DNA of 64,000 bases from Porphyra umbilicalis. Taxonomy: Eukaryota > Rhodophyta > Bangiophyceae > Bangiales > Bangiaceae. Positions 1-11,925 of the stretch are shown here, piece by piece. A program made the position numbers and the translations under genes. Positions within the stretch are counted from its first letter, which is position 1. The number at the start of each line of letters is the position of its first letter. The notes under the pieces are model-generated. The model saw nothing but the letters and a program-made list of their open reading frames with translations. It did no database searches and was not told where the DNA came from. The stretch lies in the NCBI GenBank assembly GCA_002049455.2, contig KV918801.1:276343-340342 (forward strand), given 5' to 3'.

Positions 1-386
1 CGCGTCGGCGGCGGCGGTGCCCCGTTGATCGTGGCGTCTGCCGCCGCCGCGGGGCTCGCCGGCCCCCCGCGGCGGTGGCCGCTTTCGCGCCGCTGCCGCC
101 CGCTCCGCCGCCACCCGCCAACAGATAATCTCCGATGTGCGGAGGGAGGCTGGTGTCAGACCCCGGAAGGTCGGCAAATGCGGGGTGGGGGGGGGCGGGG
201 GGCGCTCGAGGTGGTCGGCTGGTGATTATCTCGGGCGCGTGTGTGTGCCTCGTGACAGAGTGAGCGCCACCGGCGACTGTCGAGCCGCAGGTGCTGGCGC
301 TGGCTTCGGCTGCTGACGGGGGGGGATGTGGGGGATTTGAAATGCACAGAGTAGAGGTTTACGAAGAAGATTGACACCCAACGAAG
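1..386. other. no gene seen
   Basis: GC-rich sequence with short open frames on both strands and no recognisable protein. It lies beyond the 3' end of the minus-strand gene that stops at 387. Confidence 0.5.
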
Positions 387-1418
387 TCACAGAGAAGCGG
401 CCCATGCGCTCGATTTTGCGTCGAGGTCCTTGAAGAAACGACACATGTCCTTGTCTCCCCCGCGCATTTCCACAATAAACTGCTTCATAGATGCACGCAC
501 AGCGGGCACAATCAACTGCACTCTCGCGGCGCACGCCAACAGCTCTGCACACATGAGGTCACACGAAAACGTCTTGTTGGCCACCAAAGCTCCCGTGTAC
601 ATCTTATCGGGACCAACGAAGGCAGCAAATGCATCCTTCACCTTGCCCGAGTCACCTGCCGCGTCGGGCAAGCCCACGTATTGCACGGCGGCGCGCTTCA
701 GCCCCTTACCCTTGATCTTAAAAAACGGACTGGCCAATCCAAGAACCTCGGCATCCGCCCCCAACCTCGCTCCCCCAGGTCCCTCCTCCTTCTCGCGTCG
801 ACGCTGCTCCCCTCGAATCGTCGCCGAGTACTTCGGCAGCTTCTTGAACTGCTCCTGGAGGGCGGGGGCGACGCTAGCCCGACGCCCGCTCACGTCTACT
901 GCCGTCAACGCGCCCGGCGGCGGCACTGAGCGCTGGCCGCTGCTCTGACCCGCAGAATCGGCCGCAAAGGCCCCGAAGAAACGGGCCGCCGATCGCGATA
1001 CCCCATCATATTGTGGCGCTGCAGCAATACGGTGAGACGTGCGCACCGCGGGAGACGCCGCCGCTCCACCCAAACCAGTCAGTTCCACAATTTCGGCGTG
1101 CGCAATGTGCGTCTGAAAACATGTTCCATCTCATGACACGAGCGCCGCCAGTTGCCGCTTGTTCCCGTGAGCCGCCTTGTTTTTCTCCCACTGTGTTGGG
1201 CTCACATTGTTCACGTCCGGGGCCATGCGCACGTGCATGTCCTCCAAGTTGTGCTCCGCGCATCCGTATTTTGGCACGACGCCCCGACGCACGTTTTCCT
1301 TCAACGTGTCTGCTCCGTGCCCTTTCTTGTCGCATACCGGACACGCGGCAGAGCATTGGCGGCACGACCTGTCGTTGCAATCGCACAGGATTTCAGGTGC
1401 GTTGGCAATCGGGCATCG
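387..1418 (-). pseudogene. Unrecognised Cys-rich protein, frame broken by one TGA
   Basis: One minus-strand frame is open from 1418 to the stop at 387-389 except for a single TGA at 1131-1133. The upstream half encodes a compact cysteine/histidine cluster with spacing C-x-C-x4-C-x2-C-x3-C-x2-C-x4-H, containing the segments CDCND and CPVCDKKGHG, which looks like a zinc-binding knuckle. The downstream half (about 230 residues) starts with an Ala/Ser-rich stretch, has a basic segment (GEQRRREKEE) and ends in a helical region with several Cys (SCDLMCAELLACAA). The frame opens right after a TAA at 1419-1421 with no ATG, so an upstream exon is likely; a 100-residue open frame at 1436-1738 on the same strand is a candidate. 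The TGA may be a real nonsense change or an unresolved intron. I do not recognise the family; transposon origin is possible given the surroundings. Confidence 0.4.
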
Positions 1419-4400
1419 TTAAAAATCGTGGTCCGTCAGGCGGCAGACGCCGCACCGCCGGACTTGGACGACATCCGCCAGAAAAAGAAGGACAGAAGAT
1501 CAAACACATCCAAATAAAATTCATCCATACGCAGCGTACGAGCGGGAGCACAAGAGTCAGGCGGTGCGCGCGCTACACGATGCCACAACCAAGGCGTCAC
1601 TTTACTCGTCACCGCAAAGGCTCTTCCCAATGGGACTCGCCAGAAAGGAAAATGAACAACAATAGCATCAGGAATCATTCCTGTGGGTGAGGACGAGCCG
1701 TCTTTCGACAGCTTTCCGCCAGTGCCTGCAGGCTCCATGGCGAGGCACGCCGCACACTCACCCAGTGACGACGCGGTGGCAAAAATAGAGGCGGTGACGA
1801 GGCTCTGGGAGCATCAATAGGCTGTCAAGCGGTGTGGTCGCCCGGTGTCGTGGTTTGGGACAGGCCGTCGCAGTTGCTGTCAGCGGCGCTAAAAATCATA
1901 AGCTGTGTGGACCACAGCTCGTCTTTCCAAGCGCTGCTAGCAGATGGTGTGCGATGACGACGGCGTCGCCAAAATGCGAGCATTGCGCAACTTGGAACGA
2001 CAATGTCAATCGACTAAAACTGACGGTCACTCTTGATAGTTACATGAAAACATCGGAGTTGTTCGTGATGAGTAAAGTCCCTATCTTGACCTTGACTTTG
2101 ACCAGGTCGGCCGAAATTGAGAAAACAGCAGTACTTGTGCCAGAAAGGTGCAGCACTTGTCGTCCTGTTCCTTGGCTTCACACGAAGACTGCTCCGCTGT
2201 CATTCATGGATCGCGTGCTGTGATTGGCCCAGTTGATGCCAAATTCACTCAGATGACTGTGCAGTTGGTGTCAGAAGGCAGTTCTGGGTCAGTCTTGCCG
2301 GGTCGGTCGACCTTCCTGGGCGCAAATTCTCATACTAAGTCCAAGGAGACACCGTTTGTCTGGGAAGGACGCTTGCTCATGGAGTGCATCCGAAATTGAG
2401 AGAGTCATTGAACGTGACAGGCAAGCGGACCACTTCCGGGAGGTTGACGGGTGGCTGTCGAATCATTAGAGCAACCCCAATAACTTCGGCCCCATTCTCC
2501 ATTTTACCCGATCTGGGGTGACACGTGTGGCCCTCTCAGTGGGGAGACTATTCTGGAGTCCCCATATCCTGAGAGGCGGTACGTAATGGGCGGCATCGAC
2601 CGTCCAAACCATCAAGGCCGAAGGGATGTTCGGGTCTACTTTGCTGGACTACACTCTACCCAAAAGGGACCATTGGCTGTTCAGAGAAGGACCGAACTTC
2701 TAGGGACGACAAAGCTGTCCCGTGTCGACTGGAGATCTCCCACAGAACCCGGGCAAAGACCCTCGAAAATGGAATCAAGCACGCCACGTCGACACAAAGA
2801 ATTGAACGACAGGTCGCAATACGAGGCTAAACGTAACCGAATTGTGCGCAATACGTCGTAGCATAAGGTGAACGCAAAGACATGTGGCAGTGCCCCGTTT
2901 CGTCCAATAAAGCTATCTGTTGCGGATGCCTCTCGCAGGCAATGACGTGTACTGCAGGAGGCGTATCACCCACAATTTGGGTTGCGCCTGTGTTGTCAGC
3001 AGATGCTGAGAGCGGATGAAGGTGCTGAACAGGCCCGACAGGGACCCTCTCATGTGGTGTGGAACGCACGATGTTGCGGCCTCGAAGGTGTCCACCATGA
3101 AAAGCGGATCTGGTGAGCCTCTCTCGTAATGACTTTTTAATTTTCAGGCCGAAGGGGCGCTGTCTGATTGGCCTTCGCGGAAAATCAATCGTTCAACCAG
3201 ACAGACCTCCACGGGCTTCGGCGGAATTGGAGCATTTTAGAACTCTGAGGTCGTAGATTGGGCTCGATTTGGGCCAAGATCGATTCGACATCATTTAATC
3301 AATCACAGCGGATCGCGCGGATCATCACGAGAGGACGATCTGGTGATTCACCGGGACACTGGACGGACAGCGAGCGGGCGCTGTGCAGCAATGAGTGGCT
3401 CGGCGAAGTTGTCGGGCAGCCATCAATCGGCGTCACGTAGGTGGGCCGTCTGCGCATCGTGAAAAGACACGCGCGTGGGCGGGGCGTGAAGAAGCGGTTG
3501 GCAGCCAGCTGTCGGACGGTGGCCGAGCCCTATACGAGGCGTGGCGAGCTACACTGTTGCTCTGTGGGTGTGGCACGCCTCACAAAACTCAGATTTCAAG
3601 GCTTTTTGACAGTCCCCCGACGCGTAAATCCGTTTCTGGACCCCTCTTGCACGGGCCCTGCAGCCTACAGGCGGTGGCCCGCTGTCGGAGGTGTCAGTCG
3701 GCGAGGCGTGGGCCACGCTGCCCGCGTGCGGGGCGGGCGCCGGGCGCCACTCGTCGCACGGTGGGCGGGCCCGGGAGGCATCCAGTCTGTTGCCCGCCCC
3801 CCCAGGTACCGTTTCGGCCGACCTGGGGCACTCTTCGCGCGTCCGTGACCGCCGCCTGACCGATTTCTACCCAGCGCGGTCAGGCCCAGGGGACACGCAG
3901 GCTGTCGTTCCCCACTCTTAGCGACGAATATGGGGTCCTGGCGCAGCCCGTGGGCTGATCCGCTGTTCGACGCTTTTCCGCGGAGAGCAGGCCGACATGG
4001 GCGGCACGCGGGTTGTGGTCCGCAGCCGCACACAGCGATATAAGGGATCGATCGCAGTGTTCTCACGTGCGCGTGGGTGCCTGAGGCAGTGCGTGCGTGG
4101 CGTCCTCTGGCGGCCCTGGCGGCCTCCCTCTGGTGTTAGCGCTCGTGTGGCGCCCATTCCCCACCCCGGGCCTCCCCTCCCTCCGACTATGACGCGCGGG
4201 AAGAGTGCGAAAGACTCTTAAAGGCGACGCGCCCAACGCAACCGTAGCGCTCCTTTCCTCCCGCGCTCCCCTCCCTGTACCTGCGAGGGCCCCTGTGACC
4301 ATCTCAACGTGCATGCCCTCCCTCCTCCCCCCCCTCCACCTCCCATGCCGCGCGCGAGGCAGGGGGGACTTCCCCCCCCCCCGGCTTTGGTGATGGCAAC

Positions 4401-5330
4401 GATGAAGGGCTGCCGCATCAACGTAACGGCCGCAGTCCATCTATCGTCGTGATCGTGAACGTAGCGACCCCGGCGACCCCGACCAACAGCGGCACGCAAT
4501 TCGGCCCCGCGGAGCTTGAGACCTGGACAGAGGGCATCACGCCCCCCCTGACCCGGTGCGCCGACCTCTCTCTCCTGGCAGTGGACGCGGCCGGCCGCCT
4601 TTGAGCCCTCCTCGACGCCCACTCGGTTTCCTGCCCGTCCCGACACGCCCGCCACTGAGAAAATCGCCGGGCGCCCCGCCTGGCCCGCCAAGAGGTCGCC
4701 ATGACTTGCCGAGGGGTGGAACCTTCTTCCGTCCGATTTGTCCACCGCGCCATCCGCCGGGCCCGCCTGGACCAACCGGGCGCCACACGTCCCTGCCTTA
4801 GGCTGGTGGCTTCCGCCGCCCATGGACCTCGCCGCGCCGGCCGCCGGGCCTTTTTGGCCTGCCCAGGCGCTGCCCGTCGCCGCCAGGGGGTTTCAACAAT
4901 CACCGCCCCTGGAGCGTGCTTAGTCGTTCGCTGGGGCCCCTTTTTGGTGCTCCGTGTTTACCGTCTGATACGGGGTGGAACGAGGATGCCCCGCCGTCTT
5001 CATACGCTGCACGCCCTCCGGCCGCTTATTTGGCGCCTGGAGCGCAGTCATCTTGGGGGGGCGACCCCGGCGCGCTTCATCCAGCGCCGCGAGGCAACTA
5101 GTGGGTGCTGGCGCACACGTCGTCGCCGAACACCTTCGCGCGTTGGTCCTGGTTGCCCGCGCTGCCGCAGCATTTGTCGCTGTAGACGCCGCAGGACCTC
5201 GAAAGCCTTCCTCTGTTCGCTGTTCGGGGGCATCAAGACCCCCCCCTTTCGGCCTACCAACTCGTTCCTGTGGCCCGACAGACTCCAAGCGTGTTCCCGT
5301 TCTTCCTGCCGCAGCCCTACCTGCAGTAGC
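1419..5330. other. intergenic, no supported gene
   Basis: Short open frames on both strands. The stretch 3440-5300 is dense in Pro/Arg/Gly-coding triplets, so overlapping frames stay open by composition. The last part (about 4500-5330) may hold the 5' part of the partner ORF that begins near 5331, but no motif confirms it. Confidence 0.4.
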
Positions 5331-6466
5331 CGACGATCTTCCTAAGAACTTGGGATCAAGTTTGGGGTGGACGGATGACGACCGCGTCTCCCTCTGCGAG
5401 GCCTACCTGCCGGTTAACTACTGACGCTGTGCATGGAACGAGTCGGAGCGAGGACGATCTGTGGGCGGCGGTGCACAAGTTGTGGGACGACAAGATGCAC
5501 AAGAAGGGGCCCATGCGCGTGGAGCACAACGAACTTTCGCTCGAGAAGCAGTTCAAGCGGATCTGCACAGGTGTGAGTACGTTCACCTCGCACTACCTGG
5601 CTGTGCTGGTCGTGTACGACGCTATTCGCACTGACCGCGAAAAATACAAGCGTAAGGACTCGACGCACAAGCTCAAGGAAAGGCTGGCGCACTACAAGTG
5701 GCTGGCATGCTGGCGGGTGCTCTGGCAGGGTGACAATCTTGGAGGCGCCGCCAACCTGGCGATCTGGAGGACGGACGTCGATACCACATCGGAAGACGAG
5801 ACCGGCAGCGGAAGCGGCGGCGGCGTCAAAAAGAGCAATGGCGGTTTACAACGGCGCCCGGGTGTCTTCAAGGCCGCCAAAGCGGCACGCCTCGAGGACA
5901 TGCAGTCTGAGCAGTAGGTACAGGCGAGCACGGACGCGCTGGCCAAGCTGACCACGGCGCCACACGAGCGTACCGCTCTTCGCTTTTTCGAGTCGCTATA
6001 AATGCGAAACACGCCCGAGGCGGCACGCTACCACCAAGTTGTCTTCAACAAGATGCAGCAGTGCGCTGGTGTATCCGTGGGGTCGACTTGTGGTGTGGGG
6101 GGGGCTGCGGGTGTGAAAGAGTCCCTTGAAGGGCTAAATGGCGGCATGAGCGGCCTCGGTGTGCGCGACGCGCCGCTCACGGCGCCGTCAGATTCCCACC
6201 CTGCCGCCCACGCACCAGCTCAGCCAGCGCGTGGAGCCCCGGCGGTGCTCGGCATAGCTGCCGCTGCAGATATGTCTACGCTGGCAGCGCTGGCGGTGAC
6301 TGGCGCGGCGAAACGTCCAGAACACCGCGCATCTGTGGGTGACCGCACAGCACAGGCCTCCAATGAGCAGGCAGCGAAGGCTGTCCTCGTCTGCAAGCTC
6401 CGGAACACGCGCGAGCTGTACGACAGCAGCGAGGGCAGCAGCACCGACAGCGCTGAGACCGTGTGA
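5331..6466 (+). pseudogene. SANT/Myb-like partner ORF of a PIF/Harbinger-type element, broken
   Basis: The product resembles the second (DNA-binding) ORF of PIF/Harbinger transposons, the trihelix/SANT-like type also seen in plant 'no apical meristem-associated' proteins. The frame ending at 5424 carries the opening signature GWTDDDRVSLCEAYL. The domain continues in another frame from about 5405 with a conserved DDLWAAVHKLWDD segment and a helix-rich stretch with WLACWRVLW, so there is a one-base frame change inside the first helix. The continued frame then has a TAG at 5915-5917 and a TAA at 5999-6001, yet the residues on both sides still align with the intact copy at 31897-33900 (its SVAHTAALNSIAR region). 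Three lesions mean it is non-functional. It faces the broken transposase at 7644-9184 in a convergent arrangement, as expected if both belong to one element. Confidence 0.65.
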
Positions 6467-6956
6467 AGACTGTAAGGCGTATTGCGGGTGCGCATCCATG
6501 TTAGTTGATTGTCGCAGCAATGGTCATTTTTTCTCGACTCAGCAGGGTCTTCTTTTTCTTGCGCACATAGCAGTCCTCGTCTCCTTCACCAGTTCTCCGG
6601 CGCGTGCGGAAGGTGGTGTATCAGGTGTACCAGGGAACACACAGAACAGGCGCAGCCTGCGTCGGCAGCAAAGGGCACGGCGGCACAATCGTACCACCCG
6701 TCGGCATCGGACAATCCCACCCCGTATAACAACTCACTGTACGTCCACGCTACCCGCCACACTTCATCCACCAGCACTTATTCCCCCAAACTCCCACCCA
6801 AACGAAAAAAACAGCACCTTTCTCCTACAAGCGGAAAGACCACGGCAAGAGAGAAGGGGGCAGTGCTGGGCAGGCATGGGGAGTGGCCACAGGGGGAGCC
6901 AGCTCGCGGGGTGGCCGGAGCACGCCCACTGTGCGCGCGAAACGCGGAAGCGAACT

Positions 6957-7290
6957 GCCAGAGAGCGCGCACGAGTGGATCCGGGCTCCGCACCGCGAGG
7001 GAGCACGCGCGCGCGGCAGAAGTCAGCGGATCAGAAGAGAGTATGCGCGTGCGGCAGATAGCGGCGCGCCGCGAGGGAGCGCGCGCGCGCGGAATCGGGA
7101 GGTGCGCCGCAAGGGAGCACGCGCGCGGGCCAATGCGGCGGGCCAGGAGGGAGCACTCGCGTGTGGCACGGATGGCGGACACGGAGGGAGCATGCGAGCG
7201 CTGCAGACGGCGGCGAACAGGACCGGAGCACATGCGCACGGCAGACTACAAGACGCCGCGAGGGAGCGCGCGAGCACGGCGTTGCGCCGG
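6957..7290. repeat. 39-bp minisatellite, about eight degenerate units
   Basis: A GAGGGAGCACGCGCG-like core recurs at about 6996, 7034, 7073, 7112, 7150, 7184, 7222 and 7260, a spacing near 39 bp. The unit is 13 codons long, so it keeps a plus-strand frame (6509-7570) open, but units are poorly conserved as protein. It sits between the two convergent ORFs of the dead Harbinger-type element. Confidence 0.6.
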
Positions 7291-7643
7291 CGGTGGCAAG
7301 GCCGCCTCAAAGCGGCGGATTTCTCTCGGTATCCCGCCCAAAGCGATACGTGCGGCGGGTCTGCTGCTGGTAACCACGCGGCGGGTGACGAGCCGACGAC
7401 GGGGCGTCGGCACAGTGGACGCGGCGGCTTGGCGGCCGTGCGGGCGGCGAGGGCGACGGGGAGGCCCCACATGTCCCCGCCGAAGCCGAGCTCCAGCCGC
7501 GCGCTCACCAGATCACGCCGGTTCTGACTGTGGTGCTATCGAATTGGGCCCTCTCGTTCACGCGCAGTAGACAACAAAATAACGGAGAAAAAAAACCGGC
7601 CCAACGGGGAAAAAAACACCGTTGTATGTCACTTGCTGTCGAT

Positions 7644-9184
7644 CTACGAAAAGTACGAGGCCAATAAGTCACCGCAGTCGTGCCACACGTGTGCGGTCAG
7701 GTCAGCACGAAGCTTGTTGTGCTCAGCAACATTGCTAGTCTCGCCCCAGGCGTCAAAGAAGGCGGCCATGCCGCCCACTGGCGGCTGCTCGACAGGGTTG
7801 AAGAGGGGGGGGGCGTTGGCGTCGGCGTGTGCCCCGCCAAATGCAGCTCCCCCGGCCGCAGCACCCGCCCCGATGTCCGCCCCACCACCATTCGCACTGC
7901 CGCCGCCGCCAGCTAATCCACCATAAGGTCTGTTGCCCTCCTCACTCCCAGATGTCCCGTTATCACCGTCCACAGCACCAGCACTCCCCCCTCGTGAGGA
8001 CCCTCTGCGCGTCTGCGGCGGCTCGAAAAGCCCGTCGTAGCGGCTCTCAACACACATGTTTTGCAGTATACACATCGCCTTGAAGGTGAGGGCAAGCATC
8101 TTTACCGACGGATAGCGCCTATGTTGGAGCGCTATGTGGAAGCGTTGCGTTGCGTCAGGATACCAAACAGACGCTCCACATCCTTGCGAACCGCCTCCTG
8201 CAGGCGGTTAAAGACCTTTTGCTCCTCAGTGGAGGGCATGCGGTGCCGGGACATGCGGAAGGCATATCGCGGGTAAACGCCATCCACCAGGTAATCCGGC
8301 AGCGTGCGACTTGTCCCGTTCGGCGTGTAGGACCTGTTGCAAGGCGGCCACCGGCCTGCCGTCACGTCGAGAGAGAGGGAAGACTGGTACATCACGTTGA
8401 TGTCGTTGGGGCTCCCAGGTGCGCCAACGTCCAGTTGCCATACCCACAGGTCCTCGTCCCACAGAGCCTCCACAACGATGCCGCTCGAGCCCTTTCGGGT
8501 CTAGTAGCTCCTCGCCATACCTCTGGGACACTGGTGACACGCCCAGTGGCTGCAATCAAGCGAGCCCATGCACCCAGGGAAGACACGCTCCGCGTTCCGG
8601 TCCAGGATCGTCTTCAGCTCCACGTTGTTAGGCCGCTGCTCGTAGGTAGACTCCCATCTAGACACGATGCATGCAACTAAGCTCTTGACCGAGTAGAGGA
8701 TGGTTAAACGGAATTGTCGCACGAGCTCGTCGGAGCGGTCTTCTGCGTGCCCATACGCGAGCACACGAAAGGCAGCAACCAACTTTTGTAGCTGGTGTGC
8801 CTGCGGACAGCTTGTAGAGTTGAGATGCCGCCGGAAGAAGGTGGTGTCCTTAACCTCCAAGGAGCCGCACCGGAGCACAGCACGCGGAACGCAGAAACGC
8901 GTATTAAAGTCGTGCTCAATGTAGACAGGGTCTTTCCCATCGACCCCCATGCAGTCTCGTCAAATACTGGGCAGCCCGGCATGAAAGTCTCGCTGCTTTT
9001 TGGGCCTACGTCCGGGAAGAGAGCCATGGTGGCGTCCACGTCGGCTGATACGCCACGCACTCACACGCATCCGCAGCGCGATCATCGCTGCCACATGCGC
9101 CTGCACAGCGGCGAATATTTCCGCGCCACCGTCCTCAGACAGCAGCACGGTAATCGAGCACGGCTCGTCCTGGTTGGGCTCCAT
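7644..9184 (-). pseudogene. PIF/Harbinger-type DDE transposase, three lesions
   Basis: The frame is collinear with the intact transposase at 27736-29184. The catalytic triad is still visible: first Asp in GCMGSLDCSHW, second Asp in GSPNDINVMY, and Glu in RKDVERLFGIL. The first in-frame ATG is at 9184. Lesions: an in-frame TGA at 8960-8962 just before RDCMGVDG; an in-frame TAG at 8501-8503, where the intact copy has Leu in QYLDRKG; and a 5-bp tandem duplication (cgttg twice at 8143-8152) that shifts the frame after the catalytic Glu. Beyond it the correct frame resumes with the C-terminal helix (FKAMCILQNMC) and a Gly-rich tail ending at 7644. This would have encoded a nuclear cut-and-paste transposase acting with the SANT-like partner upstream. 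Confidence 0.9.
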
Positions 9185-10552
9185 GCCCCTGGGCAAACGC
9201 GCCAAACAACGTGGGGCGAAAGCACCAGGGCGACGCCGACGGTGGTGGCCACGCGCGAACGCCGGTGGCGGCAGGCGTCACGGTGAGTGGCCGCGAAGGG
9301 TGATGGTTGTCGCAGCCGTGTGGATCTAGAAGTACTGCGGTAGGAAAAAAAAGAGAGTGCAGGTGGGGGGAACAGGCAGGAGAGGAGATGGTGCACGGGT
9401 CGTGCTTCTCAAACTGAGGATGATGGCAGGAGCAACGGACGAGGTCAAGAGATCACGCAGGAAGAGGGCGACGGACGGGGGCGGGGACGCGGGTGGCGAT
9501 GCGGGTCGCTCGTCTCGAAGCTGTGGGCGTGACGTCGACGGGTCCAGTGCATGGCGCGCCGCGGCACGCCGGGAAGCCCGACCGACCACGCCCCCCCCGC
9601 ACAAGAGCCTTTATGCGCGACGATGGTCCACTGGTGCCCCCAGAAACGCTGCGTGGGGGACCCACCTGGGGCCTCGAGCCCGCCGATCCCCGGCACCCCT
9701 CTCCAAGCACGATATGGGCGGTGTCGGACCACCACCCACCCCAATAACGCAGCGTGAGAGTGGCCTGAGCGCCCCGATCCAGCGTGCAGACCGCCGCCCC
9801 CCACTCCGAGCACTCTACGGCTGTGGTGGACCGGCTGCGACCTGCAAAACGAAGCAAGGCGGCGGGCCAGTCCCACGTAGCGTGCCTAGTGATCCCCCAC
9901 TCCGCCCCCCCCGGACGCTCTGTGCATGGTCCTTGACCACCAGCCTGCTCGAACCAGCCGCTGACACCCATCTCAGGCGCCCCGATCTGGCCGGCCGACC
10001 ACCCTCCCACTCTCCTAGCGCTCTGTGACGGTGGCGGGCTGGCCAGCGCAGCCGATCACCCGCTCAGTCGCAACCCGCGTGGCGCACAAGGACCCTCTCG
10101 AATGATTTGATCACGGGACACCAAAACTCTGCTCTGTTGACCAGTCCCAGTGGACCATATTTGTTACTCGGCTCTCGCGTGCCGAGGTCCACGCCATTTC
10201 TATTGATTGCAGATCTTTGCTAGAAAGTTTCGAAAGTGGTCAGGAGCATGCCCGAACACGTTTTGCTCTAAACCGATACATATTGATTAGCGAAGCTTCC
10301 AGGAGAAATCCATTCGTGTTCTCAACACTCAGGCAGCCACGTTGCATGAAGATGGATGGCCCTAGTCGGTTTGATGGTCACCCTCTAGGCCACTTCACTG
10401 GATGATCCCATCTGCACGCTCAATCATGAATATCCACTTTTCAGCATTCGATGGCTCACGATCGCTCAGGTCCAGATGGATTACGCATGCCAGCCATTTC
10501 AGATTCCTCCAAAAGGGTTTACAGATGCCTTCGGGGAATCCCCACTGTACAG

Positions 10553-10721
10553 TATATTGCAGTTTTCCCTATTCTGGCCGATCCGGACAAGAACAACCTA
10601 CAGTCCGCACAACTTCTGATTGGTCGAGAGGTCGATTTCGGCCGGATGGGTGGCTGTCGTGCAACTGTTCAGCACAGTTGTTCTTGTCCGGATCGGTCAA
10701 AATTGGGGAGACTGCAATATA
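10553..10721. repeat. Foldback (MITE-like) repeat with about 45-bp arms
   Basis: Left arm 10553-10597 and right arm 10677-10721 are inverted copies (40 of 45 positions match by eye), sharing TATATTGCAG at the outside and CCGATCCGGACAAGAACAAC inside, with a 79-bp loop. This is the form of a small non-autonomous foldback element; no flanking duplication was identified. Confidence 0.7.
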
Positions 10722-10901
10722 TTCCACACCGAAGCCCAGAAATGGTCAGGAGCGCGCCTCTTCGCGGCAGTGTCAGCACTGCCTCTCCGCTCTCTCCCGT
10801 CGTCTCGCCATCTCGCCATCTCGCCCCTCCGTCGGGCCTTTCACACGGCCCGGGGACCATGCACACACATATTGCCGGATGTACGAGCGATTCTCAGCGT
10901 G

Positions 10902-10975
10902 TCGTTATCTCGGCGAGAAATAACGATAGGCTGTCGTCGCTCCTGAGAATGCCTCTCAGCCATCCGAGATAACGA
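10902..10975. repeat. Short inverted repeat (TCGTTATCTCGG)
   Basis: A 12-bp sequence at 10902-10913 is repeated perfectly in inverse at 10964-10975. A second partial copy (ATAACGATAGG) lies between them. Confidence 0.55.
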
Positions 10976-11925
10976 TAGGACATGCACGTCCCATGGGCAA
11001 GCGATGTGAGCCATCCAATATCCGCCCCATATTGGGCTGAAAAGTGGCACATCTCTTTTCATATTTCCATGAGTCCGCATGCGGTTGTTCCCCCTCTTTT
11101 CTGCCAGGAAACGCTGGTGCCGACTCTTTTTCTATGTATTTCCATTCTTTTCAAATGGGTCGTCCCTGTTTCTTGCCTTCTCGATTGCGGAATCCGCCTA
11201 TTCTGAAGATTGCTGAGCAAAGACCTCAACGTCGACCCACCTCCCTCCCCCCGCGACTGTCCTGAAGTACTCAACCAACCAGTCGGTATCCCCTGCCCTG
11301 CGATGATGACAATCGCGACGTCACGACTGTCTTCTAAAACCACCACTCCCACGCACCATTTAGCCGCGGCTCATACCCCTCGACCAGCTGTTCCCCTCGG
11401 CCCCCCCTGGCTAATATATTTCCGCATGCTTTGCCTGAGTACGCTCTGTTTTGTTGTTGTTCAGAGACAGCACTAGCAACGGAAAGTCGTCCCTGCCGAA
11501 GGCCAATAATTCTTTTTCACAGAGCAAGGTCGCACTCGTTCATTTCTTGCACTGCGACCCCCCCCTTTCTTCGTCGTTGGCCCTGGTATTTTCTGGGCCC
11601 TTTGCGCTTGGAATCTCGCCTGACGCAGAGAACGGCCGTCGACCGGACGAGACTGGCGTGTCAGCGTCGGTAGTGTTTCTGGGAAACAAGCTGTACTTGT
11701 TAGGGCCATGATCACCCCTATGATCCAGAGGGGCTACTATATAAATCGTGTACTTCATTCTCTTGTCTTCGTTATCAATGAGGACTGATTTCCGCCACTG
11801 CTGAGGAGTGGGCACGAGACGCTTCTTCGGGTGTCAATTCTGGAACGCGTCTACGTTGATGCCCCTGTCGCCAAGAACAGCGAGGACGCTGCTATGACCG
11901 GCCTTTTGAGTCACAAAGCGTAAAA

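Larger units (their letters stand above)
5331..9184. mobile_element. Degenerate PIF/Harbinger-type DNA transposon (minimum extent)
   Basis: This groups a plus-strand SANT-like partner ORF and a minus-strand DDE transposase, convergent and separated by a tandem-repeat tract. Two-ORF structure is characteristic of PIF/Harbinger elements. Both ORFs are broken. I did not locate terminal inverted repeats or the 3-bp target duplication typical of the superfamily, so the limits given are only the outer edges of the ORFs. Confidence 0.6.
9185..11925. other. intergenic with small foldback repeats
   Basis: No gene is supported. Open frames near 9350-10030 are overlapping GC-rich frames on both strands without recognisable domains. 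From about 10080 the DNA becomes less GC-rich and contains two foldback structures listed separately. Confidence 0.5.

Noticed and set aside
6509-7570. 353-codon plus-strand ORF between the dead Harbinger-type ORFs
   Set aside because: Most of it is the degenerate 39-bp minisatellite and low-complexity sequence; the unit is not conserved as protein.
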